DNA of 64,000 bases from Zasmidium citrigriseum. Its lineage: Eukaryota; Ascomycota; Dothideomycetes; Mycosphaerellales; Mycosphaerellaceae. Location: contig NHNW01000001.1 in NCBI GenBank assembly GCA_002786025.1, forward strand, positions 124,001 through 188,000. Reading direction: 5' to 3'. The translations under genes and the position numbers were made by a program. Shown piece by piece: positions 23,563 to 33,321 of the stretch (positions are counted from its first letter, which is position 1; every line of letters begins with the position of its first letter). The notes beneath the pieces were generated by a model. That model saw only the letters and a list, made by a program, of their open reading frames with translations. It did no database searches and had not been told where the DNA came from.

Positions 23563-24846
23563 TCAAGAGCTATTCAGCGTGCACCCACTAGGGCCCAAAC
23601 TCCAACCCAGCAACCGATTGGCAACATCCGAAGCATAACAGTGCGTCGCTACGCCATCTTGCAGCAAGCCTGACGAAGCGATGGAGCCAGAGTTGTAGAT
23701 CCGTGCAGCTTTGTAGTACTTGGACACATCTGAAGCACCAGACTTTTGCAGAGCGTACGTCAGAGACATGCCGCCGGGGACGGTACCCATTGTGCCCTCC
23801 TCAATCATGTGAAGAATCGTGAACGAGGGACAGGGAGTCTGAACATCAGCAGGTGCGGTCGCGGAGCCCGAGTTGCACTTCGCGGTGCCCATGTAGGACT
23901 GCAGCAAGCCGGGATTGCTCACACTCAAGCTGGTGACTGGGGCACGAACACAGCCATTGCTCTCTTGCAGCATGATGACGAGAATGAACCGCTCATCAAT
24001 GCCCGATGAGTTGCCAACGTTCAGGATTGCGGACTTGATGACGTCGATCTCGAAATCGGAGTCGTTGGGGACGTTCCATTGGATGCAGGAGTCTCGCATG
24101 ATTTGCCGGTTCATTTCGAAGAGCGTGTCGAAGTCTTTCCAGGCGGATTGCTCGGGCCAGCCTTCGGAGGGGGAGCCGGTGCCGAGGAATTGGGTGTATT
24201 GGTTGGAGGGAGCTGTGGCATTTGAGCTGGAGGGGTTTGGGGTTGGTGCTGTTGAGGTTGGTGCTGTTGAGGATGGTGTCGTTGAGGTGCTTGAGGTGCT
24301 TGAAGCTGGTGCTGTTGAGGCGATTGAGGTTGAAGTCGAGGTTGGTGAGTAGGTGTATTGTGGACCGGAAGCTAAAGACGATGCCACAGAAGAAGCGACA
24401 GTCGACGGAGAGCTCACCGACGTAGTGAATTGAACAGCCCCCGAAGACGACGCAGCTTGCGCATGCGACTGAGTCGCCATCATACTAGCTGCCGTCTCAA
24501 ACGCCGACGCACGACCATCCGAATGCGAAGCAGAAGCCGTAGCCGTAGCATTGCTACCGCAAACCCCAAACTCCGGCATGCATCCAGCGCCGGAGTACTC
24601 CGTATCATTCCACGGACCGCAGTACCCGTACTGAGAGCAGGACTCGCCAAACTGGCTGCCCAAGCAAGTCTGGCCTCCGGAGCATTGGCCGTTGACTGAG
24701 ACGGTCAGATTGGTGGAGGCGTTTGCTTGACGGGGTAGTAGCAGCGTGGCAGGGTAGGGGGCTCGTGGATCGGAGCCGTTGGTGGGACCGACTGTGGGTA
24801 AGACCACGGTGGCCAGGGTGGTGAGGTTGGTGAGTGGGAGGTACAT
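23563..24846 (-). CDS. Secreted CBM18 (hevein-type) protein with lysozyme-like C-terminal domain
   Basis: An intronless frame of 427 aa. Residues about 53-97 form a chitin-binding type 1 module, with the CSGGQTC...CSQYGYCG pattern and further cysteines at GCMPEFGVCG. A long Ser/Thr/Ala-rich linker (about 100-215) is typical of O-glycosylated wall proteins. The C-terminal third contains MLQESNGCVRAP and NPGLLQSYMGT, which resembles the lysozyme/transglycosylase fold with Glu of QESNG as candidate catalytic acid; this is inferred by pattern. The N-terminus is hydrophobic but only a moderate signal peptide. Expected role: binding chitin or bacterial/fungal wall glycan outside the cell, with possible hydrolysis. 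It shares the upstream region with the divergent reductase at 25574. Confidence 0.8.
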   Translation of the reverse strand: MYLPLTNLTTLATVVLPTVGPTNGSDPRAPYPATLLLPRQANASTNLTVSVNGQCSGGQTCLGSQFGESCSQYGYCGPWNDTEYSGAGCMPEFGVCGSNATATASASHSDGRASAFETAASMMATQSHAQAASSSGAVQFTTSVSSPSTVASSVASSLASGPQYTYSPTSTSTSIASTAPASSTSSTSTTPSSTAPTSTAPTPNPSSSNATAPSNQYTQFLGTGSPSEGWPEQSAWKDFDTLFEMNRQIMRDSCIQWNVPNDSDFEIDVIKSAILNVGNSSGIDERFILVIMLQESNGCVRAPVTSLSVSNPGLLQSYMGTAKCNSGSATAPADVQTPCPSFTILHMIEEGTMGTVPGGMSLTYALQKSGASDVSKYYKAARIYNSGSIASSGLLQDGVATHCYASDVANRLLGWSLGPSGCTLNSS

Positions 24847-25573
24847 CGTTGCGAGGATTGAAGTCGTGGTTGTTGTTGAGTGATCGGCCTGCGATCGAAT
24901 GGATTGTTTGGGATTGTTGGTCTGCTTGACTCTTGTTCTCGTGGATGTGGTGGAAAGGGTGTGAGAGGAGGGAAAGCATCTTGGTCGTCAAGCGGCAGTT
25001 TTATGTCGGAGGCCATAGTCGTCGTGCGTCGTGGGATGGTGTTGTGGAGTGTGAAGAGCATTGTGTTGAGTGTTAGAGGGAGGGTGACGCGCTTTGTGCC
25101 AAGACAAGGTTGGGAGGAGTTGAAAGAAGGGGAGCACATTGTCAAAGCCGCCAAGACAATTCCCACGAGAACAATGTCCTTGTTCTCGTGGGAGGCTCAG
25201 CCGAACAGCTGGGTCTGAAACGGCCCTAGGACTCCAGGGCCAAAGGCATTGAACATGCATTCCGATGTGTGCTTCTCACTTCGTCGAGTGCATCCTCATG
25301 AATCTCGCCAATATGGGCGCTGGCAAGGCTTTGTTCATCCGTCCCTTGGAAGTTGGGGGCCAAATCGGGTTTTCGGGTTCTGGCCAAAAGTTCCACCGGA
25401 CAGATTCATAGCCGCCTCTCCTGGAGGTGCTTCAGCCAGACGGCACATTCGACGACGATGGAATGTTTCATTCGGCATATAAGAATGTTGCTACTTCCCG
25501 TACTGGTCAGCATCGGAGCCAGAGCTCATTTTTCCAGCACACTACCAAGTCGGACATCCCAGAGCTTTACGAG
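24847..25573. promoter_or_regulatory. Shared divergent promoter region
   Basis: The gap of 727 bp lies between the start codons of the minus-strand CBM18 gene and the plus-strand reductase gene, so it holds both promoters. The one clear structure is the inverted repeat at 25161-25193. No strong TATA box was found for either gene. Confidence 0.6.
25161..25193. promoter_or_regulatory. Perfect 14-bp inverted repeat in divergent promoter
   Basis: tcccacgagaacaa at 25161-25174 is exactly inverted at 25180-25193 around the spacer tgtcc. Its position near the middle of a divergent intergenic region suggests a site for a dimeric regulator or a hairpin in a long 5' UTR. No regulator is identified. 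Confidence 0.6.
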
Positions 25574-26703
25574 ATGGCTTCAACGGCAAATCAAGCAGCT
25601 TGGCTCTCAGAGCCTGGTGCTCTCCTCAACATCAGAGAAGCACCTTATCCAAGACTCAAGGCCGGCCATGTCATTGTCAGAAACAAGGCCCTGGCAATCA
25701 ACTCGATCGATTGGAAGATGCAGGACTTTGGGATTCTTGTTCGGTCGTGGCCAGTCGTACTTGGTACACTTTTATCTCTGCTCTAAGAAGAACACAGTCA
25801 TTCGACTGACCTATTCGTAGGTACTGACATTGCAGGAGAAGTCGTCAAGGTCGGAGACGGCGTGACAGGCTTCGAGACCGGCGATCGAGTGTTCGGACTG
25901 GCTTGTGCTCTGGCGACTGAGAATAACGACGAGGCTGCCTTTCAGTTGTACACTTCAGTGCCTGCGACAGTCCTCGGGACTCTACCTGACGGCGTGGCGT
26001 TCGAGGCTGCTGTCGCCCTTCCGGTCACACTGGCTTGTGCCGCGGCAGGACTGTACGAGGGATGCGGATTGGCGCTGCCCTTGCCAGGAAAGAATTCTAC
26101 TACTTCTTCAGCTGACAAGTCGATCCTGATCTGGGGAGGGAGCTCTTCAGTCGGAAGCTCTGCGATTCAGCTCGCCTGTGCATCTGGAATCAAGGTCGTC
26201 GCCACAGCCTCGCCGAAGAACTTTGACTACGTCAAGAAACTTGGAGCTTCGGAGGTCGTCGATTACAAAGATCTTGAGGCTGTCGAAAGGCTCGTCCAGA
26301 TTTTGTCAAAAGGGACTTGCGTTGGAGCTTTCGACACCGTCGGCAAGGACATCTCTAAATGCGCCGAAGTCCTAAGTCGTACCGGAGGAGGTATGGTCGT
26401 CGCAACTGCAGATCCTCCAGAATCTCTTCCTGCTCGTGTGACTGCTCGCCACGGTAAGTTAACATGTGCTCATTCGGAATAAGTCTGCTGATAGGTGACT
26501 CAGTGTTCTCGACGACCATCAAAGACAATCACATAGGCAAAGCTATCTTCCAGGACTTCGTGCCTCAAGCCATGGCGGATGGAAGATTTGTGCCATCGCC
26601 ACCCTCGACTATTATTGGGAACGGGTTGGGTTCGATTCAAGCTGGCATCAATAGGGTCAAGGAAGGGGTCTCAGCTGAGAAGATTGTTGTCGTTTTGAAT
26701 TGA
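25574..26703 (+). CDS. Zinc-type alcohol dehydrogenase / trans-enoyl reductase-like oxidoreductase
   Basis: Three exons (25574-25763, 25821-26453, 26495-26703) give 343 aa. The introns are 57 and 41 nt, with GTACAC and GTAAGT donors. The product is an MDR-superfamily NAD(P)H oxidoreductase: an N-terminal GroES-like domain (GHVIVRNKALAINSIDWKMQ, then TDIAGEVVKVGDGV), then a Rossmann domain with IWGGSSSVGSSAIQLA as cofactor-binding loop and GASEVVDYKD. The structural/catalytic zinc cysteines of classical ADH are not evident, so it is closer to the zinc-free, CipB or trans-enoyl reductase-like branch. Length is normal for the family. The start is placed at MASTAN because upstream in-frame residues lack family similarity. 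The substrate is unknown, and there is no polyketide synthase nearby to assign it to. Confidence 0.85.
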
Positions 26704-27119
26704 GAGACTGTTGTATACGTCGATTTAGAGACGGGGGCAGAGTACTGATTTGAGTCAGTTCGTTGCCGCTGTCCACAGAAAACGCAACATCTCAGAAACT
26801 AGTTCAACGCTTGTGAGCTGATTTATGCAGTGCTCACGGATCCGGCAGAGCGTGTACAGCGATACGCCACTGTGTACTTCCGGTGACTGGGATTAGATGA
26901 AAGAACTGTGCATAGAATCCGAACCTTCAGAAATTGTGCCAGCCACTAGCACCCTTTGGGCGGCGTTCGAGCCTGTGCACAGGCTTGTGTACAGCCTTAC
27001 CCCCATGAGTCATTTCGGAACCGAAATGAGGCCGTGAAAATGGTGGAGATATAAAAAAGGATGATCTGCTAACAGAGTACGAAGTCAAAGCCAACCACAA
27101 AGAGTACCAGCTAAGCAAG
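26704..27119. other. Intergenic region with TATA-like box
   Basis: No gene was found. An atataaaaaa sequence at 27049-27058 lies 62 bp before the candidate ATG of the downstream hydrolase remnant and is a good TATA-box candidate for it. Confidence 0.55.
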
Positions 27120-28055
27120 ATGTTGCTCAGCAGTGGAGAGCTGAAGCAATCCTCGGAGATGGATCCTGCCATTGCGAAGGTGAGGAGCAATCTTCACGCA
27201 AAGCCATTCTGATCTGAATTCACTATATCGAGGAGAATCCTCTCCCCGCTTTGAACTGGAGCGATCATGCCACCGTGCAGAAGATGGTTGCAGCCGGCGA
27301 ACAAATGACCAACGATGCGCTGGGCCCGTCGAAGACGGCTTGAGGGAATATTACGTAGACTTCGCCCTCAGCGACGGCACTCCAAGTCGGCTGAAAGTTG
27401 CCAGATCAACGATACCACCATCCAAAGGCAGTGCATTAATCGCTCTTTTATTTGGAGGCAATTTCATCGCCGGCACGGAAGAGCAGATGACCCCATACGC
27501 CCGAGGCCTTGCACGGGCTTTTGGAGCCGTCGTCGTCAACGTCAAGTATCGTCTGGCTCCTCAACATCCGTGGCCGACACAACAACTTGACGCCTTTGAG
27601 GCGCTAAAGTGGGTCGCCGCCCACGCTGAGGAACTCAAAGCCGACCCATCGCAAGGCTTCATCGTTGGCGGTGTCTCGGCCGGTGGGAACTGTGCGGCAG
27701 TAGTTGCGAAAATGGCACAAGAAGAGAAGCTGACCTATCCGCTGACCGGTCAATGGCTGTCAATACCAACTCTGCTCGATTCCGAGACGATGCCTGAAAA
27801 GTACAAAGCACACATCAAACCACGGGAGCAAAACGCCAAAGGTCCCCTGCTCGACCAAGCAACTTTGACCGCTTCTCGGAACCTCACCAAATGGGATCCG
27901 GCCTCGCCCCTGAGAAATCCGTCTTTCTCAAAAGCACCCCTTTCCGAGCTCCCTCCGGCTTTCTTCCAAACCTGCGGAATGGATCCTCTTCGCGATGAAA
28001 AAGGAACATCGCGGAGGACAAGGGGTTGAAGGCTTTGGCGCTTCCTGGTTTGTGA
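27120..28055 (+). pseudogene. Alpha/beta hydrolase (HSL-type esterase) with frame lesions
   Basis: A first exon at 27120-27179 (starting MLLSSGELK) and a 53-nt intron (27180-27232) lead to ENPLPALNWSDHATV. The frame then breaks near 27,330: a one-base shift is needed to pass from the upstream frame to PVEDGLREYYVDFAL. The central part is a good alpha/beta-hydrolase-3 domain, with VVVNVKYRLAPQHPWP, the nucleophile elbow GGVSAGGN and the Asp-bearing GMDPLRDE. The oxyanion HGG motif is altered to LFGGN (His lost). After GMDPLRDE the frame is lost again, and the segment with the catalytic His is missing or scrambled (AEDKGLKALALPGL is visible in another frame at about 28,010-28,052). I judge it a decaying gene; sequencing indels are the alternative. 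Confidence 0.65.
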
Positions 28056-28655
28056 TAATGTACATTTGGTTGGAAGAGAAGGTGAACATCCAGAAAGAAT
28101 TATCAAAGATGCTAGACCGTGGAGGATACCATTGGAGGCATCGTTGATCCTCGAGCTGGTATCCAGACTTCTAGACCTGGCGTATGTGGATGAAAGAGGA
28201 ATAACCCCACTCGCCATAGCCACCTTCAGGCGGGCGCTACAGAAGTTGTTCGCCATGAGGCGCCGATGAAGGTGTGTTTCGGGGAAGAGACAAGAAGAAG
28301 TGCGTCAGGTCTTGAAAACGGACGCTGGCAAGAGCTAGAAAGGAGCTTGGGCCATGGCAAACGCGCACGTGCAGCCCGACGTTTAGCCGAAGTGAATGTG
28401 AAAGTTGAAGGCTGCAGGAAGCATCGTCAATGCTGCTACTAAGCGTCCGACACCCGTCCGAAATTACGAAGAGTATCTCATAAAAGTTGACGGGCTTACC
28501 GCATTTGTTTGCGACTCTATGCCGTCTCCAGTCTTTGCACGCTCTCTAGAAGGCTAGACGTCAGATCTCTAGCTTTCACTTTCCCCTGCCTGCTCAACCT
28601 TGACGCCACAGCCCGGCGAACGGGTCAAGACATAATTCATGCCCGCTTACCTCAT
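28056..28655. other. Intergenic region
   Basis: A 67-residue plus-strand frame at 28066-28269 overlaps it but shows no family features. I see no supported gene. Confidence 0.5.
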
Positions 28656-29603
28656 TCAAGAACTCGCCTGCTCTGTAGCCTCCTCGTTCTGACCTTCCTT
28701 CTCCTCTCGGCCTTCCTTCTCCTTGCCTGCCTTGTCCTCATGCTTCCTCTCCTCATCTTCCTTGGCGCGTGCTGCGTTGATGCGCAGATCCCTTCGCAAC
28801 TCAGCCATGTCAAGAAACGCGCTCATGGGCAGACCGATCGCCTTCATCTGTCTCCGACGCGCGACCAAAGCCTTCAGATGAGCATGCCAGCCCGATACGC
28901 CAAGGTTCAAGTCGGCACAGCTGGTGTGACGGAAGAACTTGCTCTCCACAACCTTCGATGTCGCGAAAAGAGCCATGTTGCCACGAGCGCCGGGACCAAG
29001 TTGTCTCTCGGCCTGACTGCCGACCAGAAACTTGAGACACTGATTGCTCTTCTGATCCTCGGCAGCCTGGCTCAAGTCGTGAAGAGCGGAGATGCCATGG
29101 TCGAGCTCCTCTCCGCCATTCATCTTGCCGAGAACGAGGTTGCTGAAGACTTTGGCGCTGGTGTTGGGTCCGAAGATGTCTCTGAAAGTAGCAGTCTCTC
29201 CTCCCGCTTCTTTGTCGAAGGCAGGAACTCCGTAAGTGTCGTGCATTCTGGGACTGCCCTCGTCAGACCACTCAGCATCAAGGGTATCGCAGTCGGCGAC
29301 AATGACTTTCATCCATGCGAACTGTGGCTTCTCTGAATCTTGTGGAATCATGATGATGCGACGGAGATTGGGCTCGGGAGCAGAGGCGAAGTCGGCGTAG
29401 GTCTTGCAGAGGTGCTTGTGGTAGGGCCTGTAAAGGGAGGGTAAGCGACTGCAAGTATGCGCCAAGAACGTCTCCGAAGGATTTCATACTCACCAATCCT
29501 TCTTCTGGCACTGAGCATTGCAGTACTTGATGTCGTGACACGAGGCGCACTCCTTGGTAGCAAGCCGACCGCAGCCACCGCAGTAGTTGTTGGTGCCGGC
29601 CAT
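28656..29603 (-). CDS. MYND zinc-finger protein 1
   Basis: Two exons on the minus strand (29603-29494 and 29427-28656) give 293 aa, with a 66-nt GTGAGT...ACAG intron. Residues about 8-45 form a MYND finger: CGGCGR, then CASCHDIKYC, CQKKDW and HKHLC supply the C2...C2...C2...HC zinc ligands. The intron falls inside the Trp codon of KKDW, between the sixth cysteine and the final His/Cys. The middle (LRRIIMIPQDSEKPQFAWM) is shared with the next two MYND genes. The C-terminus is a long charged Lys/Glu helix (KEDEERKHEDKAGKEKEG), likely coiled coil. MYND domains mediate protein-protein contacts, often with proline-rich partners; no enzymatic domain (such as SET) is seen. First member of a same-strand cluster. 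Confidence 0.85.
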
Positions 29604-29970
29604 GCTTGCGATTCGATGTGGATGGTCAAGTTTGCAATAAAAGGTTTGAGGAAGCTTGCCGTCGCTTTAAGTACGGCGGAAGCTTTGGCCAAGCAAACGT
29701 GAGCCTTGCGCGAAGATTTTGACAGACCAGTGAATAGCTTCACAACTTTGTCGAAAGACGCAGAAATGCCTAGAAGCTGAAGAAAAGAAAACTGCTTCCT
29801 GTTCTCGAATAGTGTGAGAAAAGGTATGAGCACGGACTCACGTGTGCGCGGATGAAGCTGAGCATGTGAAACGCCCGAAGATTATCCGGCGTGAAGTAAA
29901 TGAACGACAGCCATGGAGAGAAAGGAAAGTCAACATCTTTGCCCGCGCTTGTATATTCGTGCACTAATTC

Positions 29971-30796
29971 TCATGGCCACCATCCCCGCTTCTGGTAGTC
30001 AAGCCATCCCTTGATCCCCAAAGTCAAGTCGGAACAATTAGCATCATACACAAACTTTGGTTGCTCCGACTTTGACATGCTGCAAATGACAATCTGACCC
30101 TTCCCCGCCAGACCTAGTTCCCTTCTGGCCTGACCAAGAGTTAGAAAGTCAAGACATTGATTGGTGGGGAAGCCATGGTTCTCCTCCAAATAGACTGCAA
30201 TGCTGTGATCAAGATGCTCGCCACGACGATCTTTGCCGAGCACTACGCCGGTGCAGGCTCGAAAGGAACAGTGCTTTTCGAAGAGCTTCTGTGGCCAAGG
30301 AATCTCGAAACCTGGCTCTGCATCGTACTGCGGGACACCGCTTCCTTTGTCGATGGGAATGCGGCCTTGATCCTCATTGTCCGAGTCCTCAGAGTCCTCT
30401 CCTTCCTCACTGACCCATGTCTTCATCCAGTCGAAGCGGGGTTCGTTGCTATCACGAGGTAGGACGATGACCCTTCGGAAACCTGACCCAGGTGGTTTTG
30501 CAAAGTTGGAGAACGTCTTGCAAAGGTGCTCATGCATCCACCTGGATATCACAATCAATGAAAGCGCAATGTTGAGTAACGGTCTGACAATCTCACCAGT
30601 CGTTGTACTGGCAGTCCTCATTGCAGTACCTGATGTTTTCACACCCGGCACAAAGAGCAGTCGAAGGCTCGCCACAAAACCCGCAGTGGTTGTTATTAAT
30701 GGTCGAACCATTGGCGCCAGTTGATTCCTCGGTCGATGTGAATATCGATGGAATACCGTTGGATGGTGGAGCTGAGTTGTCTTTAGTGGCGGCCAT
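29971..30796 (-). CDS. MYND zinc-finger protein 2
   Basis: Exons 30796-30597 and 30541-29971 encode 256 aa with a 55-nt intron (GTGAGA...CCAG). An N-terminal low-complexity leader of about 35 residues precedes the finger CGFCGEP...CAGCENIRYC...CQYNDW...HEHLC. The intron splits the Trp codon of NDW, the same site and phase as in its neighbours. The conserved FRRVIVLPRDSNEPRFDWM block follows, then an acidic stretch (EEGEDSEDSDNEDQ) and a conserved tail with NQCLDF and DLTLGIKGW, which match NQCLKF and DLNLGVSGW in MYND 1. It is therefore a tandem paralogue of that gene, shorter because the charged helical tail is absent. The function is not known beyond a probable protein-interaction role. Confidence 0.85.
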
Positions 30797-31155
30797 TTTT
30801 GAGTGCGATGCTCAAGGTACAGGAAGGGATGGAAATTGGAAGTCAGGGAAAGACGAGACAGCGTCTTTATCTCTTCTTGAGTCTCCCCGAAGCTCGAAGA
30901 TCCCATGTCAAATAGCTGGGGTAGCTATGAGGCAGCATTGGGGATGTGAAAGGGAATACTGAGTCACACTCCAAGCAAGGATGATGCTGTCAGTTAGAGA
31001 AGCAATACAGAGTTAGCTTTATTGGTCGTTGATTCATTCGCTAATGCTCTACTGGACCTCGCCTTGGCTATGGTTTATCCTGTACCCAAGTCAAGCCCCC
31101 AGCGAGAGCTCTCGATGTAGTAACTCCAAGTCCGAAGAGGAGCTTTGCTCCCTTG

Positions 31156-31270
31156 CTATCTCCATGGGCCCGTAACTTCTTCCATTCGAAGTCGTTGCAG
31201 GCCATCCAAGATCTCATGATACTTCTTGAACTCCTCCCAGTCCGTCTTCGAAGCCAGCAACACAGATCGA
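31156..31270 (-). pseudogene. C-terminal relic of a MYND-family paralogue
   Basis: Minus-strand translation gives SKTDWEEFKKYHEI followed by a stop at 31158-31156. This matches SKKDWEEFKEEYEI at the C-terminus of MYND protein 3, and the DNA is similar too. No upstream exon with a zinc finger exists nearby. It is best read as a decayed fourth copy in the cluster, partly overwritten by the small secreted protein gene next to it. Confidence 0.55.
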
Positions 31271-31370
31271 GGTCTAAGACCGCAAAGTCTGTCTGCAAAC
31301 TCTCAAGGCCATCGATTGCATCAATACGCCTTCGATCGGGCCAAAAGGGCCGCGCAGCACCTGGAAGCTC

Positions 31371-32048
31371 CTACATTGGCATGCCAAAGCACAGCTTGCA
31401 ATCAGTTCCCTACGTCAAAATGTCAGCAGCAGTCTTATAGAGCAGCGATGGAGCAACGTACCAAGCCAGACCCAACGGCAGTGAGCGCAGCTACACAACC
31501 AGCATTATCCTGTGCCTCTATTTGGACGATTAGCAGTGATGACCAGACGAAGAGCATGTATCTGCAGCACTTACTCTTGCCTCTAAGGATGGCGGCCCAT
31601 ATGCAGGCGTTCAGGGCACCGGCGGTCGTTCCGACGCATTCTGAATAGCAAGACAGTCAGCATGGATGGGATGCAAAGACGAAAGCTTAGCTTGCAGGGG
31701 ATCATCTCACTGAGAGCTCGCACGGAACCGCAGTGCAGTCCGGGTACGTCCCAACGCTTCGAGATGCCGCGGTCGTCGTTGCTGTCTTTGGGACCGGAGA
31801 TCTCGATTTCGCCTGTTAGGAGATGTGGATTAGTGTGTTGTGTACAGGACGAAATGGGGTCTTTTCCTCATACCAGAGTTGATCAGCCCTCCGATGAAGT
31901 TGACGGCATCGAGGGTATCGAGGTTCAAAGAGAGGTCCAGAGCGTTGAGGGCGTTGGCGTCCAGAGAGATATCCCTAGTCTCGATGTCTTCTGGCGTAGT
32001 AGCGGCAGCCAGGGCCATGGGGAGAGCGAGAAGGGTGAGGAGCTTCAT
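31371..32048 (-). CDS. Small secreted cysteine-rich protein with Kex2 site (effector-like)
   Basis: Five exons on the minus strand (32048-31874, 31812-31711, 31640-31575, 31517-31462, 31409-31371) give 145 aa; introns are 61, 70, 57 and 52 nt and all phases agree. The N-terminus MKLLTLLALPMALAAA is a clear signal peptide. A pro-region follows, ending in the dibasic SKR (Kex2-type cleavage). The mature part of about 70 residues has six cysteines (HCGS, KCVG, NACIW, GCVAA, DCKLC) suited to three disulfides. There is a TATA box about 100 bp upstream. I do not recognise a family. Architecture matches secreted antimicrobial or effector candidates of plant-associated fungi; that role is inference. 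The dense intron content for so short a gene is notable. Confidence 0.75.
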
Positions 32049-32150
32049 GATGTATGGGAAGAGGTTGTCTGCGGCTGGCTGTTGAGCAAGTGCTTTGGGA
32101 GGATTGCTGATGCTGATACGAGAACTGAAAATATGTTGATCGGGCACTGC

Positions 32151-32158
32151 TTTTATAT
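32151..32158 (-). promoter_or_regulatory. TATA box of the small secreted protein gene
   Basis: On the minus strand the sequence reads gcatataaaagc, about 105 bp upstream of the ATG at 32048, a normal distance for a highly expressed fungal gene. Confidence 0.55.
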
Positions 32159-32598
32159 GCATGTATCCTCCTGGGGCTCGCGATCTCTGATGGCTATCGT
32201 GATTGAGACATATCGCAGGACATTCTAGCACCGGCGATTTTGAATCATAGCCTGCAGGCTCTAGACTCTCCTGCAGCCGCCTTTCTGGACCATGAATCGC
32301 CGAGCTCTATGCAATATATGGAACAGTTGCGAATTCACCTTCGAAGCCTGAGCCAAATGCAAGACCTAACGAAATCCATCCATCTTGGCCCGCACCATAT
32401 CCGAGACCTATCATGACTCTGCCAAGACGCTCTATACTGTAGCGCAGACAAGTTCCCACACTTGCCTCCATTAAGGTAGGAGAACGCCTGCGCGGATGTG
32501 GTAATGAGAAAACCGAGAATCTGTCCTGTGCCATCGTCAATAAAGGGCTATGGTGGCACACGTAAGATGAAGGTGAAGAGTGCGTAGAACAACGGATG

Positions 32599-32750
32599 TA
32601 CCCTCCTTCTTCCGCTCAAACTGGAAGATCAGCTCTCTCCTCGAGAGCACGCGACTCTGAGCAATTAGATGCGTTAAGACACTCTTAACCCTTCTCGAGA
32701 AATTTGGAGATTGCTAGAGGCATCTTCCACTTTGACCGGAAGACTGAGGG
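32599..32750. repeat. Dispersed 152-bp repeat, unmutated copy
   Basis: Shares about 150 bp (taccctccttcttccgctc through catcttccac) with 38214-38365. This copy keeps its CA/TG dinucleotides. The second copy, at the edge of RIP block 2, shows TG-to-TA and CA-to-TA changes. Identity of the parent element is unknown. The surrounding region 32,049-33,321 otherwise holds no gene I can support. Confidence 0.75.
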
Positions 32751-33321
32751 TAGACAAAGCTAAAGATGAAGTTAAGCAAGGCTGAAGTTGCCAAGGGTGG
32801 GCACGTGGGAAAGCTTTTTTGGGAAGCTTCGTATCCTTGACAAAAAATTCTCTGGGGTTCGGACTCCGCCTTCTCCAGAGCTGCGAATGTCCCGCTCTCA
32901 AGGGCGTGGGGAAGCATGAGTTTGTCAATCGCAAGGTGATGAGTTTTGTACTGCAGGCTGTAGGATCATGAATTTGCAATATCGCGAGCCATCTGAGCCT
33001 AGGCTCTCAAGGGACGTGCCTTCTTAACTGCTCTCACAACAAGTGGTATGCTCCTCGCCTCTCCAACAGTTCACGCCATTCTCGTTTCAGGCTCACGTGT
33101 CCATTCAACAAGGTATTGCGCTCCGACTTGGGCCCGAAACCTGGTTAGGTAATATGCAAGGCCCATTTGAGCTAACATCATCACATGGTTGACAGGCAAG
33201 ACACTTACTAATAGCACTAGATCAATTTGCCGGTGACTTTCTCTACACTCTTTCAAAAATCAACGCTCGATGCTTGACAAGCCTCTGTTGCAACCCGCCG
33301 CCTCCAAGGGCAACTTCTAGC

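Noticed and set aside
22909..23591. Overlapping short open frames on both strands
   Set aside because: Mutually overlapping, no conserved motif, no splice-consistent extension; likely chance frames in intergenic DNA.
28656..29336. Plus-strand frame of 275 residues opposite the MYND 1 gene
   Set aside because: It is a hydrophobic shadow of the charged helical tail on the coding strand and has no family signal.
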